DNA of 64,000 nucleotides from CAWBRT01 sp050015355 (GTDB lineage: Bacteria > Acidobacteriota > Terriglobia > Terriglobales > Acidobacteriaceae). The stretch is taken from assembly GCA_050015355.1 (NCBI GenBank), contig JBEKBO010000004.1, positions 1-64,000 of the forward strand, read 5' to 3'. Below the pieces are notes generated by a model, which saw only the letters and a list, made by a program, of their open reading frames with translations, searched no databases and was not told where the DNA came from. Every line of letters starts with the position of its first letter. Position 1 is the stretch's first letter. Made by a program: the position numbers and the translations under genes. This document shows, one piece after another, positions 34,729 to 43,497 of the stretch.

Positions 34729-36033
34729 CTATTCCTGTTTTACCAGGAAGTACATGGAGAGCGTCAGCAAACTTCCCGCAACCATGAGGCCGCCCATCAC
34801 TGCCAGTCCCGCGGTGAACGAGCCCGTCACAGTCTTCAGCCATCCCATGATCACGGGTCCGAAGAAACCGCCCATCGTGCCTACCGAATTGATGAACGCC
34901 AAACCTCCCGCCGCTCCCAAGCCCGTCAGGAAACGCGGAGGAATCGACCAGAAGATTCCGCGAGAAGCGGTGATACCGATCAACGCGACCGAGAGTCCAA
35001 CCATCGAGATCGTCAAGCTTGGGAAGCGGACCGCGACCAGCAGTCCCACTGCGCCGACGCAGCAGGCGAGTGCCAGATTGGCGATTCTGCGGCCGGTGCG
35101 GTCGACGTATGCGCCCCAAATGATGGTGCCGATGCAACCGAACAGGTACGGGATCGCCGCGACCATACCGATTGAGAAATTCGACAGGCGATGTCCCTTA
35201 AGAATCTGCGGCAGCCAGATGGCGACGGCGTAGGATCCGATGGTGAAGCAGAGTTGGATTCCGGCCAAGACCAGGACCCGTGTATCAGCCAAAGCAGCCC
35301 ACAGGTTCTTTACCGGCCGCTCGCGTTTTTCAGTAGCCAGAGCGCGGACGATCACGTTCCTTTCTTCCGATGTCAACCACTTGGCGTCTTGCGGCTTATC
35401 CGTCAGCACGAATAAGAGCGCGAATCCGATCAGCACTGCGGGAATACCCTCCGCTATGAATAGCCACTTCCATCCCGCCAGCCCACACCAACCGTTCAGT
35501 TGCATGATGATGCTGGAAAGCGGGCCGCTGATGAGTGAAGCCACCGGAACAGCGATGTGGTACCAGGACATCAAGCGGCTGCGATATTGTATGGGGAACC
35601 AGTAGGTGAAGAAATACATTGCCCCAGGCGTGAACCCGGCCTCGGCGACGCCCAGCAGAAAGCGCGCGATATAGAAGCCCTTCGCTCCCGTTACGAATGC
35701 AGTCGCGGCAGTCACCAGTCCCCAGGTGATCATGATCCGCGCAAGCCAGCGTCGCGCACCAACCCGGTGGAGTATGGCATTGCTCGGCACTTCGAAAAAG
35801 CAATAGCCGAAGAAAAGAATGCCGGCACCCCAACCGAACGCCAGTTCGGAGAGCCCAATGTCCTTGTTCATCGTCAGCGAGGCGAAACCAACGTTCGTGC
35901 GGTCGATAAAAGCGATGACGTACGAGATCGTCAGAATCGGCACCAGCCTGAGAATGGCCTTTCTGAAAACCCGCCTTTGCAAAGCAGTGTCTATGCCGGC
36001 GGAATCGGATCTTTCGGCCAAGTCGCCCGTCAT
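34729..36033 (-). CDS. MFS transporter, anion:cation symporter family
   Basis: Proton-coupled importer of organic or sugar acids (relatives: GudP, GarP, DgoT, phthalate permease), 434 residues with 12 predicted helices. Helix 1-2 sequence ISYVIAFIDRTNVGFASLTM and the following WGAGILFFGYCFFEVPSNAI, GARRWLARIMITWGLVTAAT are hallmark ACS motifs. It lies 121 bases upstream of the Ldh-family gene on the same strand. It is divergent from a second MFS gene; the 209-base gap between them should hold both promoters. Confidence 0.92.
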   Translation of the reverse strand: MTGDLAERSDSAGIDTALQRRVFRKAILRLVPILTISYVIAFIDRTNVGFASLTMNKDIGLSELAFGWGAGILFFGYCFFEVPSNAILHRVGARRWLARIMITWGLVTAATAFVTGAKGFYIARFLLGVAEAGFTPGAMYFFTYWFPIQYRSRLMSWYHIAVPVASLISGPLSSIIMQLNGWCGLAGWKWLFIAEGIPAVLIGFALLFVLTDKPQDAKWLTSEERNVIVRALATEKRERPVKNLWAALADTRVLVLAGIQLCFTIGSYAVAIWLPQILKGHRLSNFSIGMVAAIPYLFGCIGTIIWGAYVDRTGRRIANLALACCVGAVGLLVAVRFPSLTISMVGLSVALIGITASRGIFWSIPPRFLTGLGAAGGLAFINSVGTMGGFFGPVIMGWLKTVTGSFTAGLAVMGGLMVAGSLLTLSMYFLVKQE

Positions 36034-36242
36034 GTCGATTCCCCTCTATTGCCGCAAACGTCCGAAACAACCGATGGGAACAGCCGGTCAACGCAATGCG
36101 CTTCAGCGTGAGGCCCTCTCGCCGGACTCGTCTGTTCTTTCAGCTTTGAGCCGATGAATTATATGGTCACGTAATACAATGTGCAATCGGGTTTTGCTTC
36201 TCGATCGCGCATCGTGATCGTCGGCGAAGAACGGAAAAAAAC

Positions 36243-37552
36243 ATGTCCAACGAGCAGACAGCAGCGCAATTCCGCCGGGGGTGGATTGGTTTGTTTCTGT
36301 TCACCTTGACGATGATCAACTATATCGACCGCATCGCCTTTCTTTCGCGGCGAGACCGATCGCAGCGGAGTTTCATCTCTCGTCAGTAGCTCTCGGATAC
36401 CTTTTTTCTTCGTTTCTTTGGACATACACGGCGTTCTTGATTCCCTCCGGCATCGCGGTTGACCGCATGGGCACCAAGCGCGTCGCCGCCTTTGGCATCT
36501 CGCTCTGGTCGCTCTCAACCGCGTTGACGGGGATGGCCTGGAGTTTTCCTTCTCTGCTGGCGACCAGATTGGGAATGGGCGCAGGCGAGGCGACGAACAA
36601 TCCGGTGGGCGCGCGTGTTATCCGCGAATGGATTCCCGCCGGTGAGCGTGGCATCCTGAGCGCCATTTTCAACAGCGGGGCCTACGCCGGGCCTGCGTTG
36701 TGCGCAGTCGTGGCTGGAACCCTCATCAACGCCTTCGGCTGGCGCGGATTGTTCGTCTGCGCCGGCTCCATTGGCTTCTTCTGGCTCGCCGCCTGGCTGC
36801 GCTGGTTTCGACGTCCGGAAGATGCCGCATGGCTGGGCGAAGCCGAGCGCCGGAAGATTCTGGCGGAGCGCAAGGCCGAGGCGTCTCAACTGGACGGCCG
36901 CTCTGAAGGACACGGTCTTTTCGCACTGCTTCGCACCAGAACGATGTGGGGGCTTGCACTCACCCAAGGATGCACCACTTATACGCAGTACCTGTTCCTC
37001 ACCTGGTTGCCGAGCTATCTGCAAACCACCAAGAAGCTGACCATCCTGAAGACCGGACTGTTTACGGCCGTTCCCTACGCGCTGACCGCGGTTCTGATGA
37101 TCCTGGTTGGCCGCTTCAGCGATCGCCTGTTGAGGCAGCAGGGCGTTGGCAGTGGCCGCCGCCGCAACATGATTGCCGGTGCTCTGATGGGCGCCTCCAT
37201 CATTCTTCTCGCGCCGTTCGTGGACAATATCTGGCTTCTGCTTGGGCTGATGACAATCTCCCTAACCGGCATTGCCTCGACCACCTCGCTGAATTTCGCT
37301 CTGCTCAATGACATGCTGCCCAATCCACGCGACATCGGGAAGGGAATGAGCTTCCTGATAGTGGGCGGCAATACATTCGGCCTGATGGCGCCGATCGTAA
37401 CCGGCTACGTGATCGCGGGCACGGGCAGCTACACCTGGGCATTCGTCATCGCCGGCATACTGCTGGTCGGCGGTGCTACGGCCACTTTGACCATGACGCG
37501 CCGACCGATGATTATCCAGTCCGGCGTAAGATCGGTGGCGAGCAGCCAGTGA
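36243..37552 (+). CDS. MFS transporter, anion:cation symporter family, with a one-base frameshift near the start
   Basis: The ATG at 36243 opens SNEQTAAQFRRGWIGLFLFT then LTMINYIDRIA. At CC 36337-36338 the frame is lost and continues one base off as LSFAARPIAAEFHLSSVALG, to the end at 37552. Restoring one C gives 436 residues of uninterrupted ACS-type transporter. Later segments (DRMGTKRVAAFGISLWSLST, GMGAGEATNNPVGARVIREW) are in good order. The single indel in a short C run suggests a sequence error rather than decay. The next gene, a lactonase, follows 40 bases on, so transporter and lactonase are probably co-expressed. Without correction the only frame would start near 36281 and lack helix 1. 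Confidence 0.82.
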
Positions 37553-37592
37553 TTCAGTCGCACTGTCGTCACCATCGAATCCGGAGGAAGCC

Positions 37593-38681
37593 ATGTTCGT
37601 CTACGTCGGCTCACGTACCACGAAGGAACGAAATGCGCGCGGGCGGGGAATTAATGTTTATCGCATGAACACCGAATCCGGCTGCTGGAGTCACGTCCAG
37701 CTCGTCGGCGATCTCGCCAATCCATCGTTCCTGGCGACGGACCGCAGCCGGCGGTTTCTCTACTCGGTGCATGGTGACTTCTCCGAGATTTCAGCGTTTG
37801 CCATCGACGCCGGCACGGGACGCCTGACCTTCATCAACCGGCAGTCAACTTGCGGCAAGAATCCGGTTCACCTGGCGATCGACAATACCAACCGTTTCGC
37901 TATGGTGGCCAACTACGCGACCGGCACGCTTGCGGTTTTGCCGAGAAATCCGGACGGCTCGCTTGGCCCGGTGGCGCAGCTTGTCGAATTGCCCGGAACG
38001 CCCGGCCCGCACAAGGTGCAGCAGGCGAGCTCGCATCCGCATCATCTTCCGTTCGATCCTGCCGGAAGATTCATCCTGGTGCCGGACAAAGGCCTCGACC
38101 GCATCTTCATTTTTGCCTTCGATGCCTCTACAGGCAAACTCGCGCCGGCCGAAATGCCTTTCGTCACGAGCCGCGAGGGATCGGCGCCGCGTCACGTCGC
38201 CTTTCATCCATCAGCGCCGTACGCCTACGTAATCAATGAGCTGAACTCGACGATCACGGCTTATCGTTACACCGCCGAGAGAGGCCGCCTTGAGCCTGTG
38301 CAGATTATTCCATCGCTGCCCGATACATTTTTTGGAGAAAATACCGGCGCGGAGATCGCAGTCGCGCCGTCGGGCAGCTTTCTCTACGCCTCCAACCGCG
38401 GTCATGACAGCATAGGCGTTTTTGCGATCGATCAGGGCTCAGGGAGAATTACGCCAGTGGGATGGGAGTCGACACAGGGTGATGGACCTCGCTTTTTTGC
38501 CCTCGACCCCTCAGGGCATTTCCTCTACGCTGCAAATGAAAATAGCGACACGATCTTCCCGTTCCGAGTCGACAGCGCCACGGGAAAACTTTCTCCAGCA
38601 GGCGGAGTCATCGCCACGGGAAGTCCAGTTTGCATTATCTTCTCGGCTAATGAATATCGTGGCATCGACTTCCATGCATGA
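37593..38681 (+). CDS. Lactonase family protein (6-phosphogluconolactonase-like beta-propeller)
   Basis: 362-residue seven-bladed propeller of the YbhE/Pgl lactonase family, which hydrolyses sugar lactones. Repeating blades are visible: MFVYVGSRTTKE, NPSFLATDRSRRFLYSVHGD, NPVHLAIDNTNRFAMVANYA, HPHHLPFDPAGRFILVPDKG, APRHVAFHPSAPYAYVINEL, GDGPRFFALDPSGHFLYAAN. The ATG follows CGGAGGAAGCC. It is placed between a sugar-acid transporter and an isomerase fragment, in line with a lactone intermediate in sugar or sugar-acid breakdown. No signal peptide is present. Confidence 0.9.
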   Translation: MFVYVGSRTTKERNARGRGINVYRMNTESGCWSHVQLVGDLANPSFLATDRSRRFLYSVHGDFSEISAFAIDAGTGRLTFINRQSTCGKNPVHLAIDNTNRFAMVANYATGTLAVLPRNPDGSLGPVAQLVELPGTPGPHKVQQASSHPHHLPFDPAGRFILVPDKGLDRIFIFAFDASTGKLAPAEMPFVTSREGSAPRHVAFHPSAPYAYVINELNSTITAYRYTAERGRLEPVQIIPSLPDTFFGENTGAEIAVAPSGSFLYASNRGHDSIGVFAIDQGSGRITPVGWESTQGDGPRFFALDPSGHFLYAANENSDTIFPFRVDSATGKLSPAGGVIATGSPVCIIFSANEYRGIDFHA

Positions 38682-38702
38682 CGGATTCGAACCAGGAGAA
38701 CT

Positions 38703-39002
38703 ATGTCATTGAAACTGACTTACCCGGTCGGCACACCCGATACGCACGGCAAGTTATTCGCCTATCGCGGAAATCCCGAAGAAGTATTGGCGGCCCTCCG
38801 CGATATCGGGTATTCGGGTGTTGAACTGGCCGTCCGCGATCCGGAAGCGATGGATGCCGGGGAATTCCGCCGCATCGTGGAACGCTGTGGTTTTGAGGTC
38901 GCGGCAGTCGGCACGGGACCGATGGTCGGAGAAGACAAGCACAGCTCCGCCGACAAATCTGTTATTGTCAACGAGTCTCTAATCACCTTTTCAAATAGGT
39001 AA
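38703..39002 (+). pseudogene. Sugar phosphate isomerase/epimerase, N-terminal fragment
   Basis: The first 75 residues match the AP-endonuclease-2/xylose-isomerase-like TIM barrel family: MSLKLTYPVGTPDTHGKLFA, then EVLAALRDIGYSGVELAVRD and VERCGFEVAAVGTG. Homology ends near GEDKH (about 38942). The frame then runs into the antisense of the M24 peptidase gene and stops at 39002, overlapping that gene's 3' end by 20 bases. Full-length relatives are about 270-290 residues, so roughly three quarters of the barrel is missing and no activity is expected. The intact ancestor probably belonged to the upstream MFS-lactonase operon. Confidence 0.65.
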
Positions 39003-40188
39003 TCTCGTTGGGGAATTTCGTAAGGGCCTCCAGACCGCGCGATCGAACGACACATGTATTCTCCAATCCCACCACGCCTATATCAGGGAAAAGAAATTTC
39101 GGCTCTATGGCAACAACCATGCGCTCTTCCAGTCGCGTGTCAATACCGTGACCAATTACCGGCCATTCATCGAGTTCAATGCCGATTCCATGACCGACAA
39201 ACCGTGCTTTCTCCCTGTATCCCATGTAGTGATCGCCGAATCCGGCTTGGGCGGCAAGATCTTGAGTAGCAGCAAACAGCTCCGAGCACCGTGCACCAGG
39301 CGTGGCGTTTTCTCTCAAATACTGCTCGATCCTGAGTGCAGTTTCAAAAGCCTCGACCAGGTGTTCTGCAAGCTGGCCGAAAACGAATATCCGGGTTTGA
39401 TCGGCCATATACCCGTCGTGCACTCCCGCAAAATCGACCATGATCGGCTCGTTGAGACCGAGGAGTTTCCTCCCTGCGCCCTGGGGAAATGAAGGATTGA
39501 GGCCGCTGCCACCGGTGGCACTGTCGGGATAGCTGGGGGCTGCAAGGTTCGCACCCGACATCACATGACCGTAGAACACTTCCTGATTGAAGCTTCTTAC
39601 CCGGACGAAGCCTTGGTGGCCCAGGCTGCGGTAATACCCCTCGAGCCTTCCCGCGAAGGTAAACTCGTTTATCCCGAGTTCCAGAAACTCCGGCACTTTC
39701 GCGAACAGGCGGTCGCTCATGGCTGCGGCCTCGTGCAGCTTGCCAATCTCGTACTCCGATTTGATCATCCGGATCTGACGGATCAGGGGAGAAACGTCAA
39801 CGATCTCCGTTTCCGGAAACATAGCCCGAAAGCGCAGATAGTGATTCGCGGGGACAACATCCAGTTCCATTCCGATCTTTTGGATTTGACGGAAATTTAA
39901 ACGGATGGTTCCAGGTAGCTCCTTTGACCTGGGGAATTTCTCGACTACAGGCAGGCGGCTTTCTCGACGCGCCCGGTCGAAGCTCTTTCGCGCGAGCAGG
40001 ACGGATTCGCCAGACGCGGGTATCAGCAGGTGTCCGTCCTGCCCCGTCCCGGAGAAGTAGAAGAGGTCCGCCCGCTGCAGGATGATCGCGCCATCGATCC
40101 CTTTGTCCTGGAGCAACCGCTGCAATCGTTCCTTCCGGGTTACGAGTTCCTCAACAGGCGTAATGTGCAAGTTGTAGCTCCTTCCCAC
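38983..40188 (-). CDS. M24 family metallopeptidase (Xaa-Pro aminopeptidase-like)
   Basis: 401-residue pita-bread peptidase with an N-terminal creatinase-like domain (about residues 15-145, ERLQRLLQDKGIDGAIILQR). The catalytic domain carries all five metal ligands: Asp in PIMVDFAGVHDGYMADQTRI (two Asp), His in RFVGHGIGIELDEWP, Glu in VVAIEPKFLFP, and Glu in GVVGLENTCVV. Such enzymes cleave Xaa-Pro dipeptides, creatine or related amides. The gene is intact, although the neighbouring isomerase fragment runs into its 3' end. It is not in an operon. Confidence 0.9.
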   Translation of the reverse strand: MGRSYNLHITPVEELVTRKERLQRLLQDKGIDGAIILQRADLFYFSGTGQDGHLLIPASGESVLLARKSFDRARRESRLPVVEKFPRSKELPGTIRLNFRQIQKIGMELDVVPANHYLRFRAMFPETEIVDVSPLIRQIRMIKSEYEIGKLHEAAAMSDRLFAKVPEFLELGINEFTFAGRLEGYYRSLGHQGFVRVRSFNQEVFYGHVMSGANLAAPSYPDSATGGSGLNPSFPQGAGRKLLGLNEPIMVDFAGVHDGYMADQTRIFVFGQLAEHLVEAFETALRIEQYLRENATPGARCSELFAATQDLAAQAGFGDHYMGYREKARFVGHGIGIELDEWPVIGHGIDTRLEERMVVAIEPKFLFPDIGVVGLENTCVVRSRGLEALTKFPNEITYLKR

Positions 40189-40250
40189 GGCCTCCCTATC
40201 GGCAGCCCTTCGTTTTCCGTGTCGCCGACGATACGCCGGAGAGTGTTCAC

Positions 40251-40362
40251 CTAGCTCGCGGCAATGACACGATTCCCAAGACGACCGATCTTTTCGATTT
40301 CCACCACGACCTCATCTCCGGTCATTGCGAAGGCGTCGGGGCGTTCGATTTGGGGTTGTTAC
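40251..40362 (-). pseudogene. Fumarylacetoacetate hydrolase family, C-terminal fragment
   Basis: The minus strand ends IERPDAFAMTGDEVVVEIEK then IGRLGNRVIAAS and a TAG at 40251. This is the closing GDxVxVEIExIGxLxN block of FAH-fold hydrolases (for example 2-keto-3-deoxy-sugar-acid and acylpyruvate hydrolases). Only the last 36 residues remain, with a stop just upstream in frame. It lies between the M24 peptidase gene and an alcohol dehydrogenase gene that points the same way. Confidence 0.55.
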
Positions 40363-40404
40363 CACCGGCTCCCAAGCCCTCTCGCCTGCGAGCCTGAAAT
40401 GGCC

Positions 40405-41453
40405 TTAGTACGTGAGCATCACTTTCATCGCCGTGGCTTTTTCGTGCTCCGCCACCCTGAACGCCTCCAGTACCCTCGTTAGCGGGAAGCAGTGCGTAAT
40501 GACCGGCTTGAGGTTCACGCGCCCCTGGCCTAGGAGCATCAGCGCCCGATCCAGAGCGTCGAAGGGGATTCCCCGCGAGCCGTACATGGTCATCTCCTTC
40601 TCTTTGAAGGTGGTCACGGGGAACTCCGAGCAGTTCTCGGCGTTGGTGCCCATGATCACGAGCGAGCCTCTGGGCCGGGTTACTTCGACTGCGAGGAAGA
40701 CCGTCCGAGCGGCGGTGATTCCTACCGTCTCAACCGCGACGTCCGCCCCGCGCCCATTGGTGGCCTTGCTGACGACCTGCCGCAGGTCCTCTTCCGCCGT
40801 GCAGACCACACGGTCGGCGCCCATCACCTTGGCGAGTTCCAGGCGGCTCTTAAGCGGATCGGAGATGATGACATAGCATCCGGCGGCGTGGGCGCAGGCC
40901 AGCACATCCATTCCCACCGGGCCGGCGCCAATGATGACCACAACGTCTCCTGCACCGGCTTTCGCCTTCAGCCGGATGGCGTTATACCCCCTACGGCCAG
41001 CGTTTCGGCGATCGCGCCCACGGTAAAGTCCACATTCTCAGGCAGCTCGAGGACGTGGCTGGCCGGCACCTTCATGTACTCGGCCATGCCGCCATCGGTG
41101 CTGAAGCCGACGGAGCTGCCGGCCTGGCAATGGTTCAGGTGTCCGTGGCGGCAGGCCCAGCACTCACCGCATTGGATTTCCATGGTGGCAGTCACCCGCA
41201 TGCCAGGTTGGAACTTCTTCACCTTGGCGCCAACACGGCACACCACGCCGGAAAACTCATGCCCAAGGATTCGCGGGTAAGTGGCCCGCGGATGCCCGCC
41301 GTGCAGGGCGAGAATGTCGGAGCCGCAGACCCCGCAGGCCTTCACCTGAATCATTACTTCGTTATCCTTGACCTCCGGGACGGGAACCTCTTCCAAGCTC
41401 AGGTGCTCCGGCTTGTGTAACACCGCCGCCTTCATCGTTTTCGGGATTTCCAT
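40405..41453 (-). pseudogene. Zinc-dependent alcohol dehydrogenase (MDR family), frameshifted
   Basis: Medium-chain dehydrogenase in two pieces. The start at 41453 encodes EIPKTMKAAVLHKPEHLSLE, the catalytic-zinc Cys in KACGVCGSDILALHGGHP, GHEFSG, and the structural-zinc loop CGECWACRHGHLNHC. The frame breaks at the C5 run 40987-40991 (G5 on the coding strand). One added G restores LAVGGYNAIRLKAKAGAGDV and the Rossmann motif VVIIGAGPVGMDVLACAHAA, to the end at 40405. Corrected, it is 349 residues, normal for threonine/sorbitol dehydrogenase relatives, and no residue is missing, so a sequence error is more likely than a dead gene. Uncorrected, two separate frames (40405-40941 and 40968-41453) would be seen. 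Confidence 0.8.
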
Positions 41454-41562
41454 TTGTAAGTGTCCTTTACGAAGTGATTCCTGCCGTCCGGAGCTCCCCA
41501 ACAGGCGCTGCTCTAGCGCCCGTCGAGGTAAACAGCACTCCTTCATCATCCCTACGCCTGCG

Positions 41563-43186
41563 TCACCGGTTGATGTACGAAAGATAGGGGATGCCGACCG
41601 CGAGCAGCGTGCCCAGGAAGATCGCGCCGAAGATTGCGCCCTGAAGCCAGAAATCTTTGCGCGAAATATAGCCGCTCGCATAGTAGATCGGGGCCGCGCC
41701 GCATGCGTAAGGGGTAATGACTCCCTGCAGCGCCAGCGAGAAGCACAGAAGCATGGCAAAACTTCTTACGGGCATGCCGGGAATAGACATTCCCGCCACC
41801 AACAGCATCGGCAGGACTCCCACCGCCTGCGAGGTGAGATTGGCGAACATGTAGTGGACGACGTAGTAGAGCGCTACCAGGGCCGCCATGACCATCACAG
41901 GCGATAAGCCTGTCAGGTGCGAAGCAACCAGTTTGGCGAACCAGCCCACGAAACCGACTCTGTTCAAGCCATCGGCCAGGCTGACCAGGGTGCCGAACCA
42001 CACCAGGACACTCCAGGCAGCTTTATTGGAGAGAATGTCGTCCCAGGTGACGATTCGGCATACCACCATCAAACCGGTGGCCATGAGGGGCCACGGCTGT
42101 GGTGTCCACGATTTTCGTCCCGAAGATCCAGAAAATGAGCGCACAGCCGACGATCAGCGCCAGGCCGATTTCCCGCCACGAAATCTTGCCCATCTCCGCC
42201 AGTTGTTTCCCGGCCCACACCGGGACTTCCGTGCTGGACTTGATTTCAGGCGGATAGATTTTGTAGATGAGGTAGGGCAGGACGCTCAACAGAATCACCG
42301 CCATAGGCAGGAAGCCGATGAACCATTGTGTCCAGGTGATCTCGACCTTGGCGAGTTTCCTTACGATCTCCAAGGAAAAAGCGTTGGTCGCCAGCCCGGT
42401 GGCGAACGTGGCGGCGGTGACGCTGGTGGCACACAAAGCCACCCACATCACGTAACTGCCGAGCTTGCGCGCCGTCTCCCCAGGGTAGGAGCCGTACAGA
42501 GGTGGGATATTTCGAATAATCGGAAAGATGGTCCCTCCGCTGCGGGCGGTGTTGGAGGGAGTTGCCGGAGCCAAAACCAGATCGGCCAGCATGATGGCAT
42601 ATCCCAGGCCGAGCGTTTTGGATCCTAAAGTCTTAACCAGACCCAAGGCGATGCGCCGGCCCAGTCCCGTCTTCTCATAGCCGGTGGAGAACATGAAGGC
42701 GGCGAAGATCAGCCAGACCGTGCCGTTGGAGAAACCCGACAGCGCCCAGGCAACGGATGGGCCGGGTCTGGGGTCGACCAGGCCCAGTACCGTGGCCACG
42801 CCCACGCCGACGAATCCAACCGCCGCTGCCGGGAGAGGCTCGATGATAGTTCCGGCTATAACACCGCAAAATACGGCAAAGAACGCCCAGGCACTGAACT
42901 TGAGACCCGCCGGCACGGGAATCAACACGATTATGATCGCGATGATAACGGGCGCGAGAGCTATCCACAGACTCATGGCCGGTTTCTGCGCGGCAGGCGG
43001 TGTGGCAGGCGCGCCGGCTACGGCTAGCGCGGCTTGTGCAGATGTCTTTTCGACGGCAGGCGCCATCACCGCCTGGGCACCCGCCCCTGATTGATTCGTC
43101 CCAGTAACTTGGCTTTTGCCGCATGCGTGGCAGAGGCCGCTTTCGTCCTGCATCTGCGCCCCACAAAAAGCACAGAACTGTGCCAT
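41563..43186 (-). pseudogene. DASS-family anion permease with N-terminal zinc ribbon, frameshifted
   Basis: Sodium-coupled di/tricarboxylate or sulfate-type permease (SLC13/DASS, CitT-like). Residues 1-25 are a zinc ribbon (FCAFCGAQMQDESGLCHACG, Cys 5, 8, 19, 22), followed by an Ala-rich linker to about residue 70 and then membrane helices: SLWIALAPVIIAIIIVLIPV, GFSNGTVWLIFAAFMFSTGY, DLVLAPATPSNTARSGGTIF. The frame breaks at 42087-42090; removing one base of the coding-strand CCCC gives LMATGLMVVCRIVTWDDILS and the rest (SQAVGVLPMLLVAGMSIPGM, ITPYACGAAPIYYASGYISR) to 41563, 540 residues in all. The SNTARSGG and late PYACG loops are the family's substrate/Na+ motifs. The single indel again looks like an error. 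Confidence 0.8.
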
Positions 43187-43497
43187 ACGAACTCCGTGAA
43201 TAAGTGGATTCCGACTGAGACTCTAGCAGTTTTCGACTGGTTGCAGAAGTGCTTTGTTACCGAGGACTAAGGCCGGTATGAGAGGGTGACCAACGTCAAT
43301 GTTCGGTCGCGATGAGGAGAAGATTCCCATGAAGCGGGAAGCGGTCGAATTCCGGTAGTGTCCTAAACGTGTTTAGGACACTACCCGGATTCCTGTTTTT
43401 GGGATCACTGTTGAGACGACCTGTTATCATCAACACCCAAAAGGCAACCGGTATAGACCGGTTCTTATCGATCTGAGTTCCAAGGAGAACGATCGTC
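43187..43497. other. Divergent intergenic region with a long palindrome
   Basis: 311 bases between the DASS permease gene and the GarR-like gene, which point away from each other, so both promoters should be here. The 32-base palindrome at 43354-43385 is the only clear structure. A ribosome-binding site (AAGGAGAA, about 43482-43489) precedes the ATG at 43498. Confidence 0.4.
43354..43385. repeat. Perfect 15-base inverted repeat with 2-base centre
   Basis: GGTAGTGTCCTAAAC-GT-GTTTAGGACACTACC is fully self-complementary apart from the two central bases, and TCC/GGA flanks could extend it past a one-base bulge. It lies 112 bases before the GarR-like ATG and 168 bases before the DASS start. It could be a dimeric regulator site, an mRNA hairpin, or two short IS ends left back to back. 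TGTCC ends are common among IS elements. Confidence 0.6.

Noticed and set aside
38686..38704. GGATTCGAACCAGG, like a tRNA T-arm
   Set aside because: No acceptor stem, anticodon arm or CCA-compatible fold around it; it is the spacer before the isomerase start.
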